9,860 nucleotides of DNA from positions 1 through 9,860 of the forward strand of contig JAFUPO010000361.1 of the NCBI GenBank assembly GCA_017481185.1, written 5' to 3'. Position numbers and translations under genes: made by a program. Origin of the DNA: Clostridia bacterium (GTDB taxonomy: Bacteria; Bacillota_A; Clostridia; Christensenellales; Aristaeellaceae). The notes under the pieces were generated by a model. The model searched no databases and was not told the origin of the DNA. It saw only the letters and a list, made by a program, of their open reading frames with translations. Below are positions 6,384 through 9,860 of the stretch, piece after piece (position 1 is the first letter of the stretch; the number at the start of each line of letters is the position of its first letter).

Positions 6384-6402
6384 CTTTTATTTTAACACAA
6401 AA
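6384..6402 (-). promoter_or_regulatory. Candidate extended -10 promoter for MATE paralogue 2
   Basis: The minus strand reads TTTTGTGTTAAAATAAAAG, with extended -10 TG-T-TAAAAT at 6397-6389, 37 nt before the GTG start at 6351. The -35 region is only a T-rich tract. Seventeen of the 19 bases match the corresponding stretch before MATE paralogue 1. Confidence 0.55.
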
Positions 6403-6431
6403 AGAATACGAAAAAAGAGGGAAAATGACTG

Positions 6432-6460
6432 GTGAAATGCATAAATTTATCTGGTAAAAT
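6432..6460 (+). promoter_or_regulatory. Candidate promoter of the uxaC-uxuA-uxuB operon
   Basis: GTGAAA (6432-6437, four of six bases matching the -35 consensus) is followed by a 17-nt spacer and TAAAAT (6455-6460). TG at 6452-6453 makes it an extended -10. The predicted start is near 6467, which leaves a leader of about 110 nt before uxaC containing the composite hairpin. No recognisable regulator operator or known riboswitch is seen. Confidence 0.5.
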
Positions 6461-6502
6461 TTAAAGGATTAGGCTGGAGAATAATAGGGTTGATTTTTCC
6501 CT

Positions 6503-6544
6503 TTTGCTATCGGCCCGCAACGGGCCATAATAAAGGATAGCAAA
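6503..6544 (+). promoter_or_regulatory. Composite hairpin in the uxaC leader
   Basis: A perfect 9-bp outer arm TTTGCTATC (6503-6511) pairs with GATAGCAAA (6536-6544). Directly inside it is a perfect inner hairpin GGCCCG-CAA-CGGGCC (6512-6526), followed by a 9-nt A-rich bulge (6527-6535). The AAAGGA at 6532-6537, correctly spaced for an ATG at 6546, lies in the bulge and outer stem. No T run follows, so it is not a simple terminator. It may control translation or transcript stability, or the inner palindrome may be a protein operator. Confidence 0.6.
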
Positions 6545-6575
6545 TATGCCTGCCCGAAAGAAAGGAGCTATTTGG

Positions 6576-8009
6576 ATGCAGCCCTTTATGACCAAGGACT
6601 TTCTATTAGAAACCGAAACAGCCCGGCATTTATATCACACCTATGCTGCGCCGCTGCCGCTGGTGGATTATCATTGCCATTTGAATCCCCGGGAGATCTG
6701 GGAGGACAAGCCCTTTGATAACCTGGCTCAGGTGTGGCTGGGCGGCCGAACCCCCGACGGCGCCTGCGCGGGCGACCATTACAAATGGCGGCTTATGCGG
6801 GCCAACGGCACCCCGGAGGAGAAGGTTACCGGCCCCTGGGATGATTTTGAGCGCTTTGAAGCCTTTGCCAAGGCTCTGGAAAAGGCGATCGGCAACCCCA
6901 TGTACCATTGGTGCAACCTGGAATTACGCAATTACTTTGGCTTTGACGGCTATCTGAATAGCCGCAACGCCAAAGCTGTGTGGGATTGGTGCAACGAGAA
7001 ATTGCGCAATGACCCCGGCATGACCCCTCGAGGCTTGATTAAGCGCTCCAACGTGAAATACATCGGCACCACCGACGACCCCATCGATACCTTGGAGTGG
7101 CACGAAAAGCTGGCGGCTGACCCCGCGCTGGAGGTCACCGTGGCTCCCTCCTTTCGGCCGGATAAGGCGCTGAACCTGCACAAGCCCGGCTTTATTCAGT
7201 ACATGGAGGCCCTGGCCCATTGCGTGGGCAAGGACGCCCTTGTTACCTGCGATGAGGTGGGCGAGGCCTTGGTTGAGCGGCTAGAGTTCTTCCGCAAGAT
7301 GGGCTGCGGCATCTCCGACCATGGGCTGGATTATGTGCCCTTCCGCCTGGGCAGCGCCCAGGAGGCTGACCAGGCCCTGCAAAAGGCCCTGGCTGGCGAA
7401 CAGGTTACGGCAGAGGAAAGGGAGATTTACCAGACCCGCCTGCTGTTGACCCTGGGCGAAAATTATCATCGCCTGGGCATCGTGATGCAATTGCATTACT
7501 CCTGCCTGCGCAACGTGAACCAGAAGATGTTTGCCCGCCTGGGCCCGGATACGGGCTATGATACCATCGGCGTAAGCACCTGCATCGTGGCCATCGCCTC
7601 CCTGCTCAGCGCCTTGAATGAAAAGAACGCCTGCCCCCAGACGATTCTCTACTCCCTAAACCCCGGCGACAACGCCGCCCTGGCCACCCTCACCGGCTGC
7701 TTTCAGAATGAGGAGATGCCCGGCAAGATCCAGCTGGGCAGCGCTTGGTGGTTTAACGACAATAAGCTCGGCATGGAGGAACAGATGAAGGCCCTGGCCA
7801 ATGTGGGCCTCTTGGGCAACTTTGTGGGGATGCTTACCGACAGCCGCTCCTTCCTTTCCTATGCCCGGCATGAGTATTTCCGCCGCATCCTGTGCAACCT
7901 GGTGGGCAACTGGGTGGAGGCAGGCGAATATCCCGCCGATGAGGAGGCCTTGAAGGCCATTGTTGAGGGCGTTTGCTCTCTGAACGCGCAGCGCTATTTC
8001 CATCTTTGA
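6576..8009 (+). CDS. uxaC: Glucuronate isomerase (uronate isomerase)
   Basis: This 477-aa cytoplasmic enzyme of the amidohydrolase superfamily interconverts D-glucuronate and D-fructuronate (and D-galacturonate and D-tagaturonate), the first step of hexuronate breakdown. The length is normal for the family. Typical features are the start MQPFMTKDFLLETETA, the metal-binding His-x-His in DYHCHLNP (His33, His35), and the conserved late blocks LHYSCLRNVN, GDNAALATLTGCFQ, GSAWWFNDNKLGMEEQM and LTDSRSFLSYARHEYFRR. ATG 6576 matches the family N-terminus and has AAAGGAG 8 nt upstream. An in-frame ATG at 6546, with its own AAAGGA inside the leader hairpin, would add ten residues (MPARKKGAIW) not expected in the family. 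The gene leads the operon: uxuA follows after 30 nt. Confidence 0.96.
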   Translation: MQPFMTKDFLLETETARHLYHTYAAPLPLVDYHCHLNPREIWEDKPFDNLAQVWLGGRTPDGACAGDHYKWRLMRANGTPEEKVTGPWDDFERFEAFAKALEKAIGNPMYHWCNLELRNYFGFDGYLNSRNAKAVWDWCNEKLRNDPGMTPRGLIKRSNVKYIGTTDDPIDTLEWHEKLAADPALEVTVAPSFRPDKALNLHKPGFIQYMEALAHCVGKDALVTCDEVGEALVERLEFFRKMGCGISDHGLDYVPFRLGSAQEADQALQKALAGEQVTAEEREIYQTRLLLTLGENYHRLGIVMQLHYSCLRNVNQKMFARLGPDTGYDTIGVSTCIVAIASLLSALNEKNACPQTILYSLNPGDNAALATLTGCFQNEEMPGKIQLGSAWWFNDNKLGMEEQMKALANVGLLGNFVGMLTDSRSFLSYARHEYFRRILCNLVGNWVEAGEYPADEEALKAIVEGVCSLNAQRYFHL

Positions 8010-8039
8010 TCATAGAGAACAACAAGGAGGACAAACCCT

Positions 8040-9083
8040 ATGAAAATGTCTTTCCGCTGGTATGGCGAAAGCGATCCCGTAACTCTGCAGTACATCAGCC
8101 AGATCCCCGGTATGCGCTCCATCGTGTCCGCCGTGTACGATGTGAAGCCCGGCCAGGTATGGCCTGAGGAGAGCCTGGCTGCCATGAAGGAAGCCTGTGA
8201 AAACAACGGCCTCATCTTCGACGTGGTGGAATCCATCCCCGTTCATGAGGACATTAAGCTGGGCCGCAACAACGTGCAGGAGCTGCTGGAGGTTTACTGC
8301 GAAAACATCCGCCGCTGCGCCAAGCACGGCGTGAAGTGCGTAACCTACAACTTTATGCCCGTGTTCGACTGGACCCGCACCCAATTGGACAAGGAAGCCA
8401 AGGACGGCTCCACCTCTTTGGTCATGTACTGGGAGCAGATGAAGGGCCTGGATCCTTTGAAGGACGATATTCACCTGCCCGGCTGGGACTCCTCCTACAC
8501 CCAGGAGGAGGTGCGGGAGCTGATCAACGCCTATGCCCAGATCGGTGAGGAGGGCCTGTGGAAGAACCTGGAGACCTTCCTGAAGGCTGTTATCCCCGTG
8601 GCTGAGGAATGTGGCGTGCGCATGGCCATCCATCCCGACGACCCGCCCTATCCCATCTTTGGCCTGCCTCGGATCATCACCTGCGAAAAGAACCTGGATC
8701 GGTTCCTGAGCCTGTATGACAGCCCCGCCAACAGCCTGTGCCTGTGCACCGGCTCCCTGGGCTGCGCCAAGTTTAACGATATCCCCCGGCTGGTGGAAAA
8801 GTACTGCAAGATGGACCGCATCGCTTTCATGCACATCCGCAACGTGAAGGTCATGGAGGACGGCTCCTTTGAGGAGCGGGCGCACCTATCCTCCTGCGGC
8901 AGCCTCAACATCGCCCAGATCGTAAAGGTGCTGGTGGATAACGGCTACGACGGCTACGTGCGGCCTGACCATGGCCGCATGATCTGGGGCGAAACCGGCA
9001 AGCCCGGCTACGGTCTGTACGATCGGGCGTTGGGTGCGGTTTACATCAACGGCCTGTTTGAGGCATACGAGTCTCTGCGCTGA
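8040..9083 (+). CDS. uxuA: Mannonate dehydratase
   Basis: This 347-aa TIM-barrel metalloenzyme (xylose isomerase-like fold) removes water from D-mannonate to give 2-keto-3-deoxygluconate. Diagnostic features are the start [25 protein letters not shown] at residues 198-212, LCLCTGSLG at 233-241, MHIRNVK at 264-270, and [12 protein letters not shown] at 307-318. From known structures of the family, His198, Cys236, His265 and Asp310 are the probable Mn/Fe ligands; all four are present. The length is typical of Gram-positive UxuA (about 350 aa). The start has AAGGAGG 9 nt upstream and lies 30 nt after uxaC, so co-transcription is likely. Codons end in C or G even more consistently than in the minus-strand genes, which suggests high expression when the operon is induced. 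Confidence 0.96.
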   Translation: MKMSFRWYGESDPVTLQYISQIPGMRSIVSAVYDVKPGQVWPEESLAAMKEACENNGLIFDVVESIPVHEDIKLGRNNVQELLEVYCENIRRCAKHGVKCVTYNFMPVFDWTRTQLDKEAKDGSTSLVMYWEQMKGLDPLKDDIHLPGWDSSYTQEEVRELINAYAQIGEEGLWKNLETFLKAVIPVAEECGVRMAIHPDDPPYPIFGLPRIITCEKNLDRFLSLYDSPANSLCLCTGSLGCAKFNDIPRLVEKYCKMDRIAFMHIRNVKVMEDGSFEERAHLSSCGSLNIAQIVKVLVDNGYDGYVRPDHGRMIWGETGKPGYGLYDRALGAVYINGLFEAYESLR

Positions 9084-9087
9084 CGCG

Positions 9088-9221
9088 TCGCAAAACCGGC
9101 CTGCGCCGCTTTTGCGAGAGGGCTGAGGAATGTTTAGCTCCATAAAATGTCGCTAAACTCCCCGCCCGACCGGCAAAGCCGGTCGATACGATTGAAAATG
9201 AAGGGGCGTTGCCCCTTCATT
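9088..9221 (+). repeat. Cluster of four stem-loops between uxuA and uxuB (possible dispersed repeat element)
   Basis: Four inverted repeats fill most of the 193-nt gap. (a) TCGCAAAA 9088-9095 pairs with TTTTGCGA 9110-9117, with an inner CGGC-CTGC-GCCG at 9097-9108. (b) GTTTAGC 9132-9138 pairs with GCTAAAC 9152-9158. (c) CGACCGGC-AAA-GCCGGTCG lies at 9167-9185. (d) AATGAAGGGGC-GTT-GCCCCTTCATT lies at 9197-9221, a perfect 11 bp. None has a T run immediately after it on the plus strand, so they do not look like ordinary terminators, although partial attenuation is possible. No coding region is supported here. The density of perfect palindromes suggests a REP- or MITE-like intergenic repeat or RNA-processing signals; this is inference. 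Confidence 0.65.
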
Positions 9222-9276
9222 GCATCCCTGGGGCTCGTTCCCATGAATTGATTCTTACTAACAAGGAGATAAGACC

Positions 9277-9860
9277 ATGCAGAAAAATGTTTTGGATACG
9301 AATTTGACCAATAAAGTTGTGGTAGTTACCGGCGCGGGCGGCATTCTGTGCAGCGCCTTCGCCAAGGTGGTAGCCCGGGCAGGCGCCAAGGTGGCCCTGC
9401 TGGATCTGAACTACGAGGCTGCCAATGGCTACGCCCAGGAAATCGTGGCAGAGGGCGGCATCGCCAAGGCCTTTGCCTGCAACGTGCTGGAGCGGGAGAC
9501 CTGCGAAAAGGTAGCTGAGGAAGTGAAGGCCGCCTTCGGCCCCTGCGACATCCTCATCAACGGCGCTGGCGGCAACAACCCTCGCGCCACCACCGACAAG
9601 GAATACTTTGAGATGGGCGACATTGATGGGGATACCAAGTCCTTCTTCGATCTGGACGCCAATGGCGTGGGCTTCGTCTTTAACCTGAACTTCCTGGGCA
9701 CCCTTTTGCCCACCCAGGCCTTCGCCAAGCAGATGGTGGGCCGCAAGGGCTGTTCCATTTTGTACATCTCCTCCATGAACGCCTACACCCCCCTGACCAA
9801 GATCCCCGCTTACTCCGCCGCCAAGGCCGGTATCTCCAACTTCACCCAGTGGCTGGCCAC
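9277..9860 (+). CDS. uxuB: SDR-family D-mannonate oxidoreductase (fructuronate reductase), 3' end outside window
   Basis: The first 194 codons of a short-chain dehydrogenase are present. The Rossmann nucleotide-binding motif is T-G-A-G-G-I-L-C at residues 18-25, where the usual last Gly is Cys, as I recall for UxuB-type SDRs. LLDLN at the second strand end suggests NAD(H) preference through Asp. The NGAG motif starts at Asn95, the catalytic Ser is at 165 or 166 (YISSMNAY), and Tyr179-x3-Lys183 lies in AYSAAKAG. The long insert after NNPRATT is typical of this subgroup. With uxaC and uxuA upstream, the role is almost certainly NADH-dependent reduction of D-fructuronate to D-mannonate, between the two upstream enzymes in the pathway. 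The ATG has AAGGAG 8 nt upstream. It follows uxuA after a 193-nt structured gap. Confidence 0.85.
   Translation, partial: MQKNVLDTNLTNKVVVVTGAGGILCSAFAKVVARAGAKVALLDLNYEAANGYAQEIVAEGGIAKAFACNVLERETCEKVAEEVKAAFGPCDILINGAGGNNPRATTDKEYFEMGDIDGDTKSFFDLDANGVGFVFNLNFLGTLLPTQAFAKQMVGRKGCSILYISSMNAYTPLTKIPAYSAAKAGISNFTQWLA

Noticed and set aside
8010..8885. 291-codon minus-strand frame opposite uxuA
   Set aside because: It is antisense to a gene with all expected metal-ligand motifs. The long opening reflects biased third positions, not a second gene.
9197..9221. Perfect 11-bp hairpin as an intrinsic terminator for uxuA
   Set aside because: GCATCCC rather than a T run follows on the plus strand. 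A short T run exists only in the minus direction, where no gene ends.
1..9860. CRISPR arrays, tRNA or rRNA genes, transposases, prophage genes
   Set aside because: No regularly spaced direct repeats, cloverleaf sequences, rRNA stretches or transposase motifs were seen. The phage name of the Gp37/Gp68 family alone does not indicate a prophage.

Overview
The window looks like a chromosomal segment of a fairly GC-rich (by eye mid to high fifties percent) anaerobic Firmicute, most likely a gut clostridium of the Oscillospiraceae type. This rests on the gene families (Tex, LrgAB, clostridial MATE exporters, a UxaC/UxuA/SDR-type UxuB hexuronate set), strong AGGAGG ribosome binding sites, and sigma-70-like promoters in short AT-rich gaps. 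The taxonomic placement is inference. No rRNA, tRNA, CRISPR array, transposase or phage structural gene was seen.

Layout. (1) Bases 1-1055, plus strand: the 3' end of tex (S1 domain), overlapping a complete patatin-like phospholipase gene by ATGA. (2) Bases 1081-3106, minus strand: a terminator hairpin faces both converging units. Upstream of it lies a three-gene operon: an 83-aa stand-alone domain resembling the middle domain of fatty-acid kinase FakA/YloV, a PNPOx-fold flavoprotein, and a radical-SAM-like Gp37/Gp68 (DUF5131) gene broken by an internal deletion. A near-consensus promoter for this operon is embedded in the stop codon of the preceding lrgB. (3) Bases 2414-4867, minus strand: MATE exporter - lrgA - lrgB, closely packed or overlapping. 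The MATE gene's well-placed ribosome binding site leads to an ATG followed three codons later by an in-frame amber codon. (4) Bases 4902-6402, minus strand: a second, paralogous MATE exporter with its own promoter and a clear intrinsic terminator. The two MATE genes share a nearly identical 19-nt promoter-region sequence. (5) Bases 6432-9860, plus strand: a divergent hexuronate operon, uxaC - uxuA - uxuB (the last cut by the window edge). A composite hairpin lies in the uxaC leader, and a cluster of four stem-loops lies between uxuA and uxuB.

How the genes work together. UxaC isomerises D-glucuronate to D-fructuronate, the SDR oxidoreductase (UxuB type) reduces that to D-mannonate, and UxuA dehydrates mannonate to 2-keto-3-deoxygluconate. 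The plus-strand operon is therefore the glucuronate branch of hexuronate catabolism. The minus-strand block is mainly membrane transport (two MATE exporters and an LrgAB pair) plus a small operon of unknown purpose.

No wholly new system is evident. The points most worth checking are the amber codon at the start of the first MATE gene, the stand-alone FakA-like domain, the structured uxaC leader with two competing start sites, and the multi-hairpin element inside the uxu operon. All gaps between genes are shorter than 300 bases. The two longest are 6352-6575 (divergent promoters and leader hairpin) and 9084-9276 (hairpin cluster).
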